Of a stretch of DNA of 64,000 nucleotides, positions 42,343 through 51,919 are shown piece by piece. The DNA comes from Dokdonella koreensis DS-123 (lineage in GTDB: Bacteria > Pseudomonadota > Gammaproteobacteria > Xanthomonadales > Rhodanobacteraceae), in the NCBI RefSeq assembly GCF_001632775.1, contig NZ_CP015249.1, forward strand, positions 224,686-288,685. Direction: 5' to 3'. The notes beneath the pieces were generated by a model, which worked only from the letters and a program-made list of their open reading frames with translations, was not told where the DNA came from and searched no databases. The position numbers were made by a program, and so were the translations under genes. Numbering within the stretch: the stretch's first letter is position 1; each line of letters opens with the position of its first letter.

Positions 42343-42576
42343 ATGGACGTAGAACGACTCGTGCAGATGGCCAACGACATTGCCAACTATTTCGCTTCCG
42401 AGCCCGATCGCGAGGCCGGCATCGAAGGGATGGCCGGCCACATCCGGCGGTTCTGGGAGCCGCGCATGCGCCGCCAGATCCTGGCCCACTGGCAGGCCGG
42501 CGGTGAGGGGCTGCTGCCGCTGGCCGGCGAGGCGATCGCCCGCCTGGCCGCCGCCGAGACCGCGCGCAGCGCCTGA
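42343..42576 (+). CDS. fdsD: Formate dehydrogenase delta subunit
   Basis: 77 residues of the FdsD family: R-L-V-Q-M-A-N-D-I-A-N-Y-F, H-I-R-R-F-W-E-P-R-M-R and G-L-L-P-L-A-G-E-A-I are typical. This small subunit or assembly factor is needed for active soluble formate dehydrogenase in Cupriavidus-type enzymes. It starts 6 bp after the fdhD stop, so the two form a pair. Confidence 0.93.
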   Translation: MDVERLVQMANDIANYFASEPDREAGIEGMAGHIRRFWEPRMRRQILAHWQAGGEGLLPLAGEAIARLAAAETARSA

Positions 42577-42637
42577 TCGGGGCCGGATCGGGTGAGGCAC
42601 CGGCGGTGGCCGCATCCGGTGCGTGGGCTGAACGAAA

Positions 42638-42655
42638 TTCAAACGAACGCTTGAA
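42638..42655. promoter_or_regulatory. Palindromic operator candidate upstream of the FadL-type gene
   Basis: TTCAAACGAACGCTTGAA is a near-perfect 18-bp palindrome (14 of 18 positions pair) ending 70 bases before the porin start. Its TTCAAACG half resembles operators of TetR-type fatty-acid regulators (PsrA/FadR class), which suits a fatty-acid porin. The link is inference. Confidence 0.5.
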
Positions 42656-42725
42656 AGTTGCGGGCCGAACAGGCCTCATAGCCGCGGGAGACCCAGGGCA
42701 ACCTTCAAGCAGTCGAGTTCAAACA

Positions 42726-44054
42726 ATGAAAACCACCCCACGCAGATCCGTTTCGCTGGCACTCGCCGCGCTGCCGCTCGCCGTCGCGGTTGGGCTGGCC
42801 GCAGGCAACGCGCACGCCAGTGCGTTCCAGCTCAAGGAAAACAGCGTCAAGGGCATGGGCCGCGCGTTCGCCGGCGCCGGCGCCGCACCGGACGACTATG
42901 CCGTCGTCGTGAACAACCCCGCCGCCATGCTCGACCTCCCCGGCCGTGGCCTGCAGGTCGACCTGACCGCGATCCAGGTCAGCGCCAAGTTCAAGGGCAA
43001 TGGCACCGACGCGCTCGGCCGGCCGATCAGCGGCGGCAACGGTGGCGACGGCGGCGGCACCGAGCCGGTCCCGGCCATCTATTTCCTCGCACCGATCAAC
43101 GACCGCGTCAGCCTCGGTGCCGGGTTGACCGTGCCGTTCGGCTTCGTCACCGAATACGACACCGGCTGGGTCGGCCGCTACCAGGCCTACAAGTCGGACC
43201 TGCAGGTGCCGGCGCTGACGTTCTCCGGCGCGTTCCGCATCAACGACGCGTTCTCGATCGGCGCCAGCGCGATCGCCCAGCGCGCCAAGGCCGACCTGTC
43301 CAACGCCATCGACCTCGGTGCGATCCTGGCCGGTCCCACGCAGGGCGCGATCCTGCCGCAGGGTGCCGACGGCCGCATCCGCATGACCGGCGAGGACTGG
43401 GCCTGGGGCTGGCAGCTCGGCGTCCTGTGGAAGCCCACCGGCGCCGACCGCATCGGCCTCAACTACCACTCCAAGATCAAGCACGAGATCAGCGGCAACG
43501 CCACCTTCCAGGTCCCCGCCGCCGTCGCGCCGCTGCTCGACCCGGCCTTCACCAACACGCGCGGGTCGGCCACGCTCAACACGCCGGCGTTCACCGAGCT
43601 GAGCTGGTGGCACACCTTCACCGACCGCTTCAGCTTCGGCGCCAGCGTCGCCTATACCGAATGGTCCAGCTTCCAGGACCTGACGATCGAGTTCGCCAAT
43701 CCGGCCCAGCCCAATGCGGTGGAGCCGTTCGGCTGGCGCGACACCTGGTTCGGTTCGATCGGTGGCGACTACAAGCTCAACGAGGCCTGGACACTGCGCG
43801 CCGGTTTCGCCGTCGACGGCACGCCGACCCACGTCGACACGCGCACCCCACGCGTGCCCGATGCCACCCGCCGCTGGGTCAGCATCGGCGTCGGCTACAA
43901 GCCGAGCGAGACGCTGGAGATCAATGCCGGCTACACGCACCTGTTCGTCAACGACGCGCACATCGACACGGTCAACGCCACCGGCGACCGCCTCACCGGC
44001 AAGTTCGAGAACTACTCCAACCTGCTCGGCGTCTCGGGCGTGTTCCGCTTCTGA
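42726..44054 (+). CDS. FadL/OMPP1/TodX-family outer-membrane transport protein
   Basis: 442 residues. The signal peptide is cut near A-N-A-H-A-S (about residue 28). The mature N-terminus A-F-Q-L-K-E-N-S-V-K-G-M-G-R-A-F-A-G with N-N-P-A-A-M is the FadL hatch/N-terminal signature, followed by amphipathic beta strands and a C-terminal aromatic residue (G-V-F-R-F), as in outer-membrane barrels. It takes up long-chain fatty acids or other hydrophobics. A Gly-rich loop G-G-N-G-G-D-G-G-G sits near residue 105. Its 3' end overlaps the convergent gene at 44012 by 43 bp. Confidence 0.92.
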   Translation: MKTTPRRSVSLALAALPLAVAVGLAAGNAHASAFQLKENSVKGMGRAFAGAGAAPDDYAVVVNNPAAMLDLPGRGLQVDLTAIQVSAKFKGNGTDALGRPISGGNGGDGGGTEPVPAIYFLAPINDRVSLGAGLTVPFGFVTEYDTGWVGRYQAYKSDLQVPALTFSGAFRINDAFSIGASAIAQRAKADLSNAIDLGAILAGPTQGAILPQGADGRIRMTGEDWAWGWQLGVLWKPTGADRIGLNYHSKIKHEISGNATFQVPAAVAPLLDPAFTNTRGSATLNTPAFTELSWWHTFTDRFSFGASVAYTEWSSFQDLTIEFANPAQPNAVEPFGWRDTWFGSIGGDYKLNEAWTLRAGFAVDGTPTHVDTRTPRVPDATRRWVSIGVGYKPSETLEINAGYTHLFVNDAHIDTVNATGDRLTGKFENYSNLLGVSGVFRF

Positions 44055-44503
44055 TGCCCCATCCCGCCTCCGTCGCGTGCGGCGGAGGCGGTCGGCAACT
44101 CAGAGAGTGCCGGCGGGGCAGCTGGCCTTGCCCGCGTACGCACGAGGCGCACCAGCGACCATGCCAGCAACAGCACCGCGAACGGGTCGATGGCGACCGA
44201 GCCGCCCTGCACGCCGCTGACCGATACGGTGAAATGGAGGCCCAGCAGCACGCTGGACCCCGACTCCGGCAATGCCGCCTGGGCGACCTGGACCAGGAAG
44301 AACAGCGCACCCAGCCACCGCGCCCAGCGCCGGTTCCGCAGCGAGCCAACGCCGGCGGCGAGGGCGACGCCGGACAGCGCCGCGCTGGCGGCGAGGTAAC
44401 CCGCGGGCAGGGGCACCACGGTCGCCAGGTAGATCAGCAGCGCGATGCCGCCGAGGCCGTAGACCAGCAACACGGCGGCGATGCAGCGGTCCTGCCAGCC
44501 CAT
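44012..44503 (-). CDS. Small integral membrane protein, function unknown
   Basis: 163 residues with about four hydrophobic helices (C-I-A-A-V-L-L-V-Y-G-L-G-G-I-A-L-L-I, G-Y-L-A-A-S-A-A-L-S-G-V, W-L-G-A-L-F-F-L-V-Q-V, F-A-V-L-L-L-A-W-S-L). The C-terminus is basic and Pro-rich. The ATG at 44503 gives the natural start M-G-W-Q-D-R. It is 71 bp behind tsaB on the same strand and overlaps the end of the porin gene. No family is recognised. Confidence 0.6.
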   Translation of the reverse strand: MGWQDRCIAAVLLVYGLGGIALLIYLATVVPLPAGYLAASAALSGVALAAGVGSLRNRRWARWLGALFFLVQVAQAALPESGSSVLLGLHFTVSVSGVQGGSVAIDPFAVLLLAWSLVRLVRTRARPAAPPALSELPTASAARDGGGMGHQKRNTPETPSRLE

Positions 44504-44574
44504 TCGATGCGCCGCGCCCGCGGGCCGTGGATCCGGTGGGCTACCGCTACGCGCCGCCGCGCGCGACAGGCGTA

Positions 44575-45267
44575 TCACCGGCGCCCTTGCTCGTCGAGCG
44601 TCAGCGCCACCTTGTCGCGCAGGTAGACCGGCAACGCCAGCTCCGGCGCCACGCCGCGACCGGCTTTCGCGATCGGCGCCGCCAGGCGCGCGATCGAGGA
44701 CGCCCGCGGGAAGCGCTCGCCGGCGGCGAACAGCGGCTCGCCCGGCAGGTGCGCGCGCAGGGCATCGGGCCAGGCCAGCCAGCCGGTGCCGACCACCGCC
44801 CAGCCCGCGGCGGCCGGGAGCACCACCGCGGCGGCCGGACCGACCGTTTCTTCGCCGAAGGCTTCGACGAGGCCGTCGGCCGTCGGCCGGAAGCAGCCGG
44901 CGTAGACCTCGCCCATGCGCGCATCGATGACCGCCAGCGTCGCGTCCTGCCCGGCCGCCGGCGCCTCCAGCGCCAACGCCGCCAGCGAGGACACCGGCAC
45001 CACCGGCAGGTCCAGCGCCAGTGCGACGCCCTGCGCGGCGGAAATCGCCAGCCGCACGCCGGTGAACGCGCCGGGACCGCGGCCCACCGCGATCGCGTCC
45101 AGTTGCCGCCGCGTGATGCCCGCCTCGGCCAGCACCGCCTCGCACATCGGCAGCAGCAGCTCGGCATGGCGCCGCGGCGCGATCTCGAAGCGCTCGACGA
45201 TGCCGGCGGCCGTCAGCACGGCGGCCGAGCAGGCTTCGGTGGCGGTTTCGATCGCGAGCAGGTTCAT
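44575..45267 (-). CDS. tsaB: tRNA threonylcarbamoyladenosine biosynthesis protein TsaB
   Basis: 230 residues of the ASKHA fold: N-L-L-A-I-E-T-A-T-E-A-C-S-A-A at the start, H-A-E-L-L-L-P, and V-G-R-G-P-G-A-F-T-G-V-R-L-A are diagnostic. It is the scaffold partner of TsaD in making t6A37 on ANN-decoding tRNAs. Start is the ATG at 45267. It is divergent from cdsA, with 84 bp between. Confidence 0.95.
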   Translation of the reverse strand: MNLLAIETATEACSAAVLTAAGIVERFEIAPRRHAELLLPMCEAVLAEAGITRRQLDAIAVGRGPGAFTGVRLAISAAQGVALALDLPVVPVSSLAALALEAPAAGQDATLAVIDARMGEVYAGCFRPTADGLVEAFGEETVGPAAAVVLPAAAGWAVVGTGWLAWPDALRAHLPGEPLFAAGERFPRASSIARLAAPIAKAGRGVAPELALPVYLRDKVALTLDEQGRR

Positions 45268-45351
45268 GCGGCGGCGCAAGCGGCAGGCGCGGCAGGTTAG
45301 CATGCGTGCTCGCAGCGACGGCAGGTGCCGGCGCGGGGAGGGGGAGCTCTC

Positions 45352-46308
45352 ATGACGCTGGACCTGTGGATTCCACGCGAGGTGCTGTGGACGTTCGGCG
45401 CGATCGTCGCCGTGCTGGTGGCGGCGACGCTGATCGTGGCGCTGATGCGCCGTGGCGCCGGCGCCGGCCGGCACGGCGAGCTCGCGGCGCGCGTCAACGC
45501 TTGGTGGGTGATGGTGGCGGTGTTCGCCGTCGCGATCGCGTTCCGCCGCGGCGTGGCGATCGGCTTCTTCGCGGTCCTTTCGTTCCTGGCGCTCAAGGAA
45601 TACCTGTCGCTGATCCCGACGCGCCGCGCCGACCGGCGCGTGCTGCTCTGGGCCTACCTGTGCGTACCGCTGCAGTACGTATGGGTGTACCAGGCCTGGT
45701 ATCACATGTTCCTGGTGTTCATCCCGGTCTGGGCGTTCCTGTTCGTCGCGATGCGCATGGTCCTGTCCGGCGAGACGCGCGACTTCCTGCGCGCCGCCGG
45801 CACGATCCACTGGGGCCTGATGACGATGGTCTTCGGCCTGAGCCATCTGGCCTACCTGCTGGTGCTGCCCGACGCCGGCCCGGTCCGGCCCGGCGCGCCC
45901 ACGCACGGCGCCGGCCTGCTGCTGTTCGTCGTGCTGCTGACCCAGCTCAACGACGTCCTCCAGTACGTCTGGGGGCGGCTGCTGGGCCGGCACAAGGTGA
46001 TTCCCAGCGTCAGTCCCAATAAGACCGTCGAAGGCCTGCTCGGCGGTGCGCTGACCACCACCGTGATCGCGTTCTTCCTGGCGCCGGTGCTGACGCCGCT
46101 GGTGCCCGCCCATGCGGTCGCCGCCGGCCTGATGATCGGCTTCGGCGGCTTCATCGGCGACGTGACGATCTCCGCGCTCAAGCGCGACCTGGGCGTGAAG
46201 GACAGCGGTACGCTGATCCCCGGCCACGGCGGCCTGCTCGACCGCATCGACAGCCTGCTGTTCACGGCGCCGCTGTTCTTCCACTTCATGAAGTACTTCT
46301 ACTTCTGA
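45352..46308 (+). CDS. cdsA: Phosphatidate cytidylyltransferase (CdsA family)
   Basis: 318 residues, about eight membrane helices. The C-terminal CTP_transf_1 signature is complete: [28 protein letters not shown]. It makes CDP-diacylglycerol from phosphatidate and CTP. The ATG at 45352 has GGAGGGGGAG just before it. The long N-terminus with extra helices and the neighbouring acyltransferase are common in a second CdsA paralogue, so it may not be the only CdsA of the cell. Confidence 0.93.
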   Translation: MTLDLWIPREVLWTFGAIVAVLVAATLIVALMRRGAGAGRHGELAARVNAWWVMVAVFAVAIAFRRGVAIGFFAVLSFLALKEYLSLIPTRRADRRVLLWAYLCVPLQYVWVYQAWYHMFLVFIPVWAFLFVAMRMVLSGETRDFLRAAGTIHWGLMTMVFGLSHLAYLLVLPDAGPVRPGAPTHGAGLLLFVVLLTQLNDVLQYVWGRLLGRHKVIPSVSPNKTVEGLLGGALTTTVIAFFLAPVLTPLVPAHAVAAGLMIGFGGFIGDVTISALKRDLGVKDSGTLIPGHGGLLDRIDSLLFTAPLFFHFMKYFYF

Positions 46309-46949
46309 TGGGCCTGCTGCTGCGCCTGTTCTTCTACGGCGTGATCGTGCGCGCCGTCGTGCTGGTCGTGCTCGGCCTCAACGTGCGTCACCGCGAGCGC
46401 CTGCCGGCCAAGGGACCGGCCATCCTCGCCGCCAACCACAACAGCCATCTGGACGCGATGACGCTGATCAGCCTGCTGCCGCTGCGCCTGCTGCCACGGG
46501 TGCGGCCGGTCGCGGCCGCGGACTACTTCCTGCGCAACCGGCTGATCGCCTGGTTCGCGTTGACGATCGTCGGCATCGTGCCGTTGAACCGCCAGCGCAG
46601 CCATCCGGACGAGGACCTGCTCGCCCCCGTGATCGAGGCGCTCGATCGCGGCCAGATCCTGGTGTTCTTCCCGGAAGGCTCGCGCGGGGAGCCCGAGCAG
46701 GTGGCCGAGTTCAAGAGCGGCCTGGCCCGCATCGCCGAGCGCCGGCCGGAGGTGCCGGTGATCCCGGTGTTCACGCACGGCCTGGGCAAGTCGCTGCCCA
46801 AGGGTGAGTGGCTGCTGGTGCCATTCTTCGTGGACGTCTTCGTCGGCGAGGCGTTGCGCTACGGCGGCGACCGCGCAGCGTTCATGGCGCGCTATCGCGC
46901 GGCGATGCAGCAGTTGGCCGGCGAGCGCAACGGGGCGGCCTGGGAATGA
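46308..46949 (+). CDS. Lysophospholipid (1-acylglycerol-3-phosphate) acyltransferase, PlsC family
   Basis: 213 residues with the acyltransferase blocks A-N-H-N-S-H-L-D (NHX4D), F-F-P-E-G-S-R-G and V-I-P-V-F-T-H-G. One N-terminal membrane helix. It adds the second acyl chain to lysophosphatidate or a related lysolipid, which would feed CdsA encoded just before it. The start overlaps the cdsA stop (TGATG) and its stop overlaps the next gene (ATGA). Confidence 0.92.
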   Translation: MGLLLRLFFYGVIVRAVVLVVLGLNVRHRERLPAKGPAILAANHNSHLDAMTLISLLPLRLLPRVRPVAAADYFLRNRLIAWFALTIVGIVPLNRQRSHPDEDLLAPVIEALDRGQILVFFPEGSRGEPEQVAEFKSGLARIAERRPEVPVIPVFTHGLGKSLPKGEWLLVPFFVDVFVGEALRYGGDRAAFMARYRAAMQQLAGERNGAAWE

Positions 46950-47425
46950 ACGCCGACGATGGGCAGCTTCAGGCCGGCGAACGGCGCGGCGGATCGATGG
47001 CCAGGGCCATCGTCTACGCCATGCTCGTGCCGCCGCTGTGCGCCGTCGCGCTGATGCTGGTCGGCGCATCCGAGTGGCCGCCGGCCGAGCTCATCGCGAC
47101 GCTGTGCCTGATGGTCGGCTTGATGGCGGTGGTGTCGGCGATCGTCCTCGCGGTCGCCGGCGTGCCCTACGTGCTCTGGCTGCAGTCGCGCGGCCGCTTG
47201 AACCCGCTGTGGATCTGCCTCGGCGCAGCGCTGATCGGCGCCCTAGCATTCTTTGTGGTGACCTATCCCTTCAGTAGAGTGCGGGATGTCGAGACCGCCT
47301 GGAGGGCGCTGCTGCAGGGCGGCGGCTTCGGCCTGCTGTCGGGCATCGCGTTCTGCGCCGGACTGCGACTGCGGTGGTTCGCACGGCGGGACCGCACGGC
47401 ATCGTCATCGCCGGGGAGCGACTGA
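46946..47425 (+). CDS. Four-helix membrane protein, paralogue of the gene at 48728
   Basis: 159 residues: four hydrophobic helices and a basic C-terminus. [26 protein letters not shown] closely parallels L-P-Y-V-V-W-L-R-S-R-G-L-L-R-L-P-W-V-C-L-G-A-A-I-I-G in the protein encoded 1.3 kb downstream. The start overlaps the acyltransferase stop, so it is part of that operon. The function is unknown. Confidence 0.7.
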   Translation: MNADDGQLQAGERRGGSMARAIVYAMLVPPLCAVALMLVGASEWPPAELIATLCLMVGLMAVVSAIVLAVAGVPYVLWLQSRGRLNPLWICLGAALIGALAFFVVTYPFSRVRDVETAWRALLQGGGFGLLSGIAFCAGLRLRWFARRDRTASSSPGSD

Positions 47426-47430
47426 ACCTC

Positions 47431-47817
47431 ATGAGGAACCCTCGCATGTCCAGCGTCCGGATCGTCGGGTTGATGCTGCTGGTGCTGGCCGCTACGGTCC
47501 ACGGCGCCGAGGTCCAGACGCTGCCGGACGGCCGGCGGATCACGCTGCTGCAGGTGGTCGAGGTCGAGCCCGAGACCGGCGCGAGAACGCTGGTCCTGGA
47601 GTACCAGACCGAGCTGCCGCTGGCCGATGCGGAGGCGCTCGCGGCCGAGGTCGATGCAGTCTGGGCGTACTTCCGCCCGACCGTCGAGGCCGCCGGTGTC
47701 GATACGGCGGCGATCAAGGCAATGGCGCCGCCCACCGGTTTCATCCGCAAGCGCTCCAAGGCCTCGCAAACCTTCGTCTACTGGCGGTCCGGCAACGGGC
47801 CGTGGGCGCGCCGCTGA
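47431..47817 (+). CDS. Small exported protein, function unknown
   Basis: 128 residues from the ATG at 47431; an ATG at 47446 with GAGGA upstream is equally likely. A signal peptide (V-G-L-M-L-L-V-L-A-A-T-V-H-G-A) is followed by about 95 residues rich in Glu and Val, ending in R-K-R-S-K-A-S-Q-T-F-V-Y-W-R. It lies 5 bp after the membrane-protein gene and probably shares its operon. No family is recognised. Confidence 0.6.
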   Translation: MRNPRMSSVRIVGLMLLVLAATVHGAEVQTLPDGRRITLLQVVEVEPETGARTLVLEYQTELPLADAEALAAEVDAVWAYFRPTVEAAGVDTAAIKAMAPPTGFIRKRSKASQTFVYWRSGNGPWARR

Positions 47818-48110
47818 CTTCACCGCGATGACGCACGCTCCCGCCGATCCCGGGATCGCCCGATGAGCTTCTCGCGCTACGTCACCCGGCGCCGCCGCCA
47901 CGATGCGCGCGGTCCGGCGATCGCGCGGGCCGAAGGACAGGCGCTGGTCGCCGCCGTTCCGGATCGGCAGTCCGATACGGCCCCGGGTAAGCCGGACGTG
48001 CCGCTATCGTGCCGGATGCGATTCCGGCCCTGCCGGCCGCCGCGCAGGCGGTGTTGTCGCAGCTCGCCGGCGGACCGCGCCGCGGTTTCGTCATCGCCCA
48101 GGACCTGCGC

Positions 48111-48731
48111 ATGATCGTCGTGGTCGAAGGCATCAGCGCGGTCGGCAAGAGCACGTGGTGTCGCCGCCATGCGCCCGATCAGGCCGTACCGGAGACCGGT
48201 CCGGTGGCGGCCGCACCGGATCGCCGGGCCGCGCCGCTGCAGGCGGCCGACTTCTGGGCGTCGCACAACGCCCGCCGGTGGGCCGCCGCACGGGCGATGG
48301 AAAGCGCGACGGGCCTGGCCGTCTGCGATACCGACCCGTTCAAGCTGCACTACGTCTGGTCGCTCTGGCAGATCGGCGAGGCGAGCGAGGCCGGCTGGCA
48401 GGCCGAACGGGATGCCAGCCGCGCCTTGTTCGCCGGGCAGCGCCTGGGTTTTGCCGATCGCTACTACGTGAAAGCCCTCGACCCTGTGATTGCCCGCCGC
48501 CAGCGCGATGGCGATCCCGGCCGGGCGCGGCGCCAGTTCGACCTGCACGTCCGCCTGCAGGATCCGCTGGTCGCGTGGTACCGGGCGATTGCGGCCGTGC
48601 TGCCCGCCAGCGTGGTGTTCGCGTTCCCCGAGACCGAATGGAAGCACACGCTCACGCGGCATCCGGATGCCGTTCGCTACAGCGTCGACCGCTTCGACCA
48701 GGCGATGGCGCTGCTGCCGTGCCGGGCATGA
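48111..48731 (+). CDS. P-loop nucleotide kinase-like protein
   Basis: 206 residues. The Walker A motif V-V-E-G-I-S-A-V-G-K-S-T-W lies at the N-terminus, which is why I prefer the ATG at 48111 over one at 48009. V-C-D-T-D-P-F-K resembles the D-x-D Walker B segment, and F-A-D-R-Y-Y the D-R-Y/F motif of deoxynucleoside/thymidylate-type kinases. R-L-Q-D-P follows. The substrate is not predictable. It overlaps the next gene by ATGA. Confidence 0.72.
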   Translation: MIVVVEGISAVGKSTWCRRHAPDQAVPETGPVAAAPDRRAAPLQAADFWASHNARRWAAARAMESATGLAVCDTDPFKLHYVWSLWQIGEASEAGWQAERDASRALFAGQRLGFADRYYVKALDPVIARRQRDGDPGRARRQFDLHVRLQDPLVAWYRAIAAVLPASVVFAFPETEWKHTLTRHPDAVRYSVDRFDQAMALLPCRA

Positions 48732-49165
48732 CAGGGGAGGCCGGCCCGAAACCTTCCGTTCATCGCCGTCCGCTCTGGCTCGGTGCGGGCCTGGCGCTGC
48801 TGGTGCCGCCGGCCTGCGTCCAGCTTCTGACGTGGGCGGCCACGCTGGCGTTCTCCTGGAGGGATGCGCTGGCCTCGTTCGGGTCCACCCTGGTCTTCTC
48901 GCTGCCGGTCTCGCTTGCCGCCCTGGCGCTTGGCCTTCCCTACGTGGTGTGGTTGCGCTCGCGCGGTCTGCTTCGCCTGCCGTGGGTCTGCCTCGGTGCG
49001 GCGATCATCGGTGCGGTGGTGCTTTCGCTGCTGGCCGGCGTGGTGTTCGACGTGACCGACGAGCTGGGTGCCGCGGCTGTGGTGGGCGCCCTGATCGGGC
49101 TGGCCGCGGGCCTGGCGTTCTGCCTGGGGGCCGGTATCGGCATGCGGCACCTGCCGGCGCGGTGA
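48728..49165 (+). CDS. Four-helix membrane protein, paralogue of the gene at 46946
   Basis: 145 residues, four hydrophobic helices (L-G-A-G-L-A-L-L-V-P-P, F-S-L-P-V-S-L-A-A-L-A-L-G, L-G-A-A-I-I-G-A-V-V-L-S-L-L, A-V-V-G-A-L-I-G-L-A-A-G-L). The loop P-Y-V-V-W-L-R-S-R-G is shared with the paralogue upstream. Its start overlaps the kinase-like gene stop. The function is unknown. Confidence 0.7.
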   Translation: MTGEAGPKPSVHRRPLWLGAGLALLVPPACVQLLTWAATLAFSWRDALASFGSTLVFSLPVSLAALALGLPYVVWLRSRGLLRLPWVCLGAAIIGAVVLSLLAGVVFDVTDELGAAAVVGALIGLAAGLAFCLGAGIGMRHLPAR

Positions 49166-49304
49166 ACGGCGAGGGCCGGACGCACCGCCGGCCGGCCCAC
49201 GGGATTTACCTTCCCGCGCCGACGCGCGACCATCGGCAGGGCGCAGCACCGGGATCGCGAATCCCGTCGCTGTACCTTGATGCCCACCTGGACGACCGAG
49301 TGCC

Positions 49305-49571
49305 GTGAAACCCGAGCAGATCGAACGCTGGAAGGTCGTCCGCGCGAAAGGGCGCTGGCGCTACGTGCTGGTCAACGGCATCGCGTCCTACGGCCTGGCG
49401 ATGTTCGTCGTCATGACGTTCTTCGTGAATCGCGACAAGCTCAGCCCCGGCTTCATCGCCGTTTCCGCGCTGCTGTGGACGCTCGGTGGCGCCGCCTTCG
49501 GCGCGATCACGTGGTGGTGGTTCGAGCGGCGCTACCGCGCGGCCGGCCGGCGCGGCACTTCTGACTTCTAG
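49305..49571 (+). CDS. Small two-helix membrane protein
   Basis: 88 residues from a GTG at 49305. Two hydrophobic helices ([10 protein letters not shown] and [14 protein letters not shown]) are flanked by basic segments, with W-W-W-F-E-R-R-Y-R after the second. No family is recognised. It lies 139 bp past the previous gene. Confidence 0.6.
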   Translation: MKPEQIERWKVVRAKGRWRYVLVNGIASYGLAMFVVMTFFVNRDKLSPGFIAVSALLWTLGGAAFGAITWWWFERRYRAAGRRGTSDF

Positions 49572-49789
49572 GACGCTCTGCTACCGTCCCGCGGCGACCG
49601 GCACCGGCACCGTCAGGGCGCGCCAGGCGAGGCGGCAGGCATGCCGGACTTTGCGCCGGTGCACCGCCGCTGGCTGGCGATGCGATGTCATGCGCGTGTC
49701 CCGGACCGCCGGTATCACGGCGTGAATCCAGTGCGATGCCCGCCCCGCGACGGGGCCCGAACATTCGTCTTCCACACACGGAGAGCAGC

Positions 49790-50161
<372 letters not shown>

Positions 50162-50608
50162 CTACGCCGGGTCCGGTCCGGCAACGACGCGAAGCTGTTG
50201 CTCGGCGGCCGCCGTCGTCATCCGCTGTGCGGCCGCCGCGACCTCGGGCGGCACCCAATCCGGGAACGGCTGCACGTCGTTGACGTGCGCGCCCGACGAC
50301 GTGTGCCGCTGCTGCACGCGTGCCAGCCGTGCGGTGGCGAACCGGGGCGCCAGCCGTACCAGCGCCGGCCACAACCGCCGGTGGACGAACGTGATCTTGC
50401 CGTCGACCAGGCGACAGACCAGGACGTCCGGCGAGGTCTCCACCGCGCGCAGGATCGCGAAGATCCGCCGTCCTTCCGGGTGCGCCCACCAGCTGCCGGC
50501 GATCGGCGCGCCGGCGATGACGTCCGTCAGGCGCGGCACGCGTCCTTTCGCCGAGGCCAGCACGATGCCGTGCTCGCGCACGAAGGCGACGGCATCGTCG
50601 CCCGTCAT
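50162..50608 (-). CDS. Conserved hypothetical protein (SARGxVPxLxxxIAG type)
   Basis: 148 residues, soluble. The motifs L-A-S-A-K-G-R-V-P-R-L-T-D-V-I-A-G, G-S-W-W-A-H-P-E-G-R-R-I-F, V-L-V-C-R-L-V-D-G-K-I-T-F-V-H-R-R-L-W-P-A-L and P-F-P-D-W-V-P-P-E-V are ones I recall from a widespread uncharacterised family. The Trp/His-rich G-S-W-W-A-H-P could form a binding site. The function is unknown. Confidence 0.78.
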   Translation of the reverse strand: MTGDDAVAFVREHGIVLASAKGRVPRLTDVIAGAPIAGSWWAHPEGRRIFAILRAVETSPDVLVCRLVDGKITFVHRRLWPALVRLAPRFATARLARVQQRHTSSGAHVNDVQPFPDWVPPEVAAAAQRMTTAAAEQQLRVVAGPDPA

Positions 50609-50641
50609 GGCCGCGCCCGCCTCGGCGCCGCAGTGGCCCGG

Positions 50642-50974
50642 TCAGTGCGCATTGACCTTGGAGAACAGGTTCATGACCAGGACGCCGGCAACGATCAGTG
50701 CCATGCCGATCATGGCCGCCAGGTCCAGCTTCTGCCCGTACAGCAGCCAGGCGATGAGGGCGATCAGCACGACGCCCAGGCCCGACCAGATCGCATAGGC
50801 CACGCCCACGGAAATGTGGCGCAGTGTCAGCGACAGGAAGTAGAACGCGACGATGTAGCCGGCGACCACCACCACGGACGGTACCAGCCGCGAGAAACCC
50901 TCGCTGGCTTTCAGCGCGGACGTGGCGATCACCTCGCCGACGATGGCGACACCCAGGAACAGCCAGTGCTTCAT
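50642..50974 (-). CDS. SMR-family multidrug/cation efflux transporter (EmrE-like)
   Basis: 110 residues with four membrane helices. The proton/drug-binding Glu in helix 1 is at residue 14 ([11 protein letters not shown]), and helix 3 has [10 protein letters not shown]. It works as an antiparallel dimer that exchanges protons for quaternary cations. GGAGAA precedes the ATG. E. coli EmrE and QacE are the nearest kinds by motif. Confidence 0.95.
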   Translation of the reverse strand: MKHWLFLGVAIVGEVIATSALKASEGFSRLVPSVVVVAGYIVAFYFLSLTLRHISVGVAYAIWSGLGVVLIALIAWLLYGQKLDLAAMIGMALIVAGVLVMNLFSKVNAH

Positions 50975-51304
50975 GGTTCTTCTCCGCCAGCGTGCCGTGC
51001 CAAGTATGGTCCGGCGGCATGCCGGGCGACAGGCTTGTATCGGCACGAGGCCTGTGAGCACCATGGCATGCGGTAGAAGGCATAGACGCTACGTCGGCAC
51101 ACGATGCCGGTCTCCACGCGGACCGTCCCCTCTCCGGCCGGTGGGCCGGGAGCGGACGCATGCCGCGATCCGCGGCGTCGCGGCGTGTGCGCGAAGGCCG
51201 GGTTCGACAGTGGCCGATCACCTGCCCCGGTTCGCCTGGGGCAGGCTTGCGTGACGAAACCAATTGCCATTTTCGTTCGATGCAACGATCACCGGGGCCA
51301 ACGC
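50975..51304. other. Divergent intergenic region between the SMR gene and a lipoprotein gene
   Basis: 330 bases with no supported gene. It should hold both promoters. The right end is AT-richer (AATTGCCATTTTCG near 51260). No clear operator, hairpin or RNA is seen. Confidence 0.4.
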
Positions 51305-51919
51305 ATGATCGCCAACGGATCCCACCCTGCCACTCGGGGCACGTGTGTACTGAAGCTGGCGCCCCTCGCTTTGATCGCGATGGCCGCGGCCTGCAGCGTG
51401 GGGCGCGTGGACACGGCCAGGCTCGTCGTGGCATCGCCCGTCGATCGCGCCATCGTCAGGGCGGTGGCGGAAGACTTCGCCCATCATCCCGATTGCGACT
51501 ACGGAACCGGAGCCGCCGGTATCGCGGTGAACACCACCGCAACCTCGCTCTCGTGGCTATCGGACGATTGGATTCGAAGCCAGATCGGGTCGGCAGCGCA
51601 AGGCGATGTGTCGTCGCTCATCGAGCCTCTGCGTGCACGAAATCCGGAGGCGCAGCGCGTCGACTGGGGGACCTTGAGCAGCGGCCTCATCCAGACGCAC
51701 GATCTGTACCGGTACACCAACAGCCGCTACACCGCGGTGGCGTCGTCCGTCCGCTGCCTGGTCACGTTCATGCTGCCTGCCGTTTCGGAGGATGGCGACC
51801 AGGCAGTGACGGTACTGGATGTGGCGCCCGCACCCCACGGGGCGGCTGCGGTCTACGTGCTTCATCGCGAGGGCGATGGCTGGCAAGTCACCGCGCGCAG
51901 GTTCGTCCATTTCCTCTAG
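51305..51919 (+). CDS. Putative lipoprotein, function unknown
   Basis: 204 residues. A lipoprotein-type signal ends L-I-A-M-A-A-A-C (Cys31 as the lipidated residue). The mature part has three more Cys and a C-terminal beta-rich section (V-T-V-L-D-V-A-P-A, A-A-V-Y-V-L-H-R-E-G-D-G-W-Q-V). That ending resembles proteins with a conserved final strand such as NTF2-like lipoproteins, but I cannot assign a family. Confidence 0.65.
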   Translation: MIANGSHPATRGTCVLKLAPLALIAMAAACSVGRVDTARLVVASPVDRAIVRAVAEDFAHHPDCDYGTGAAGIAVNTTATSLSWLSDDWIRSQIGSAAQGDVSSLIEPLRARNPEAQRVDWGTLSSGLIQTHDLYRYTNSRYTAVASSVRCLVTFMLPAVSEDGDQAVTVLDVAPAPHGAAAVYVLHREGDGWQVTARRFVHFL

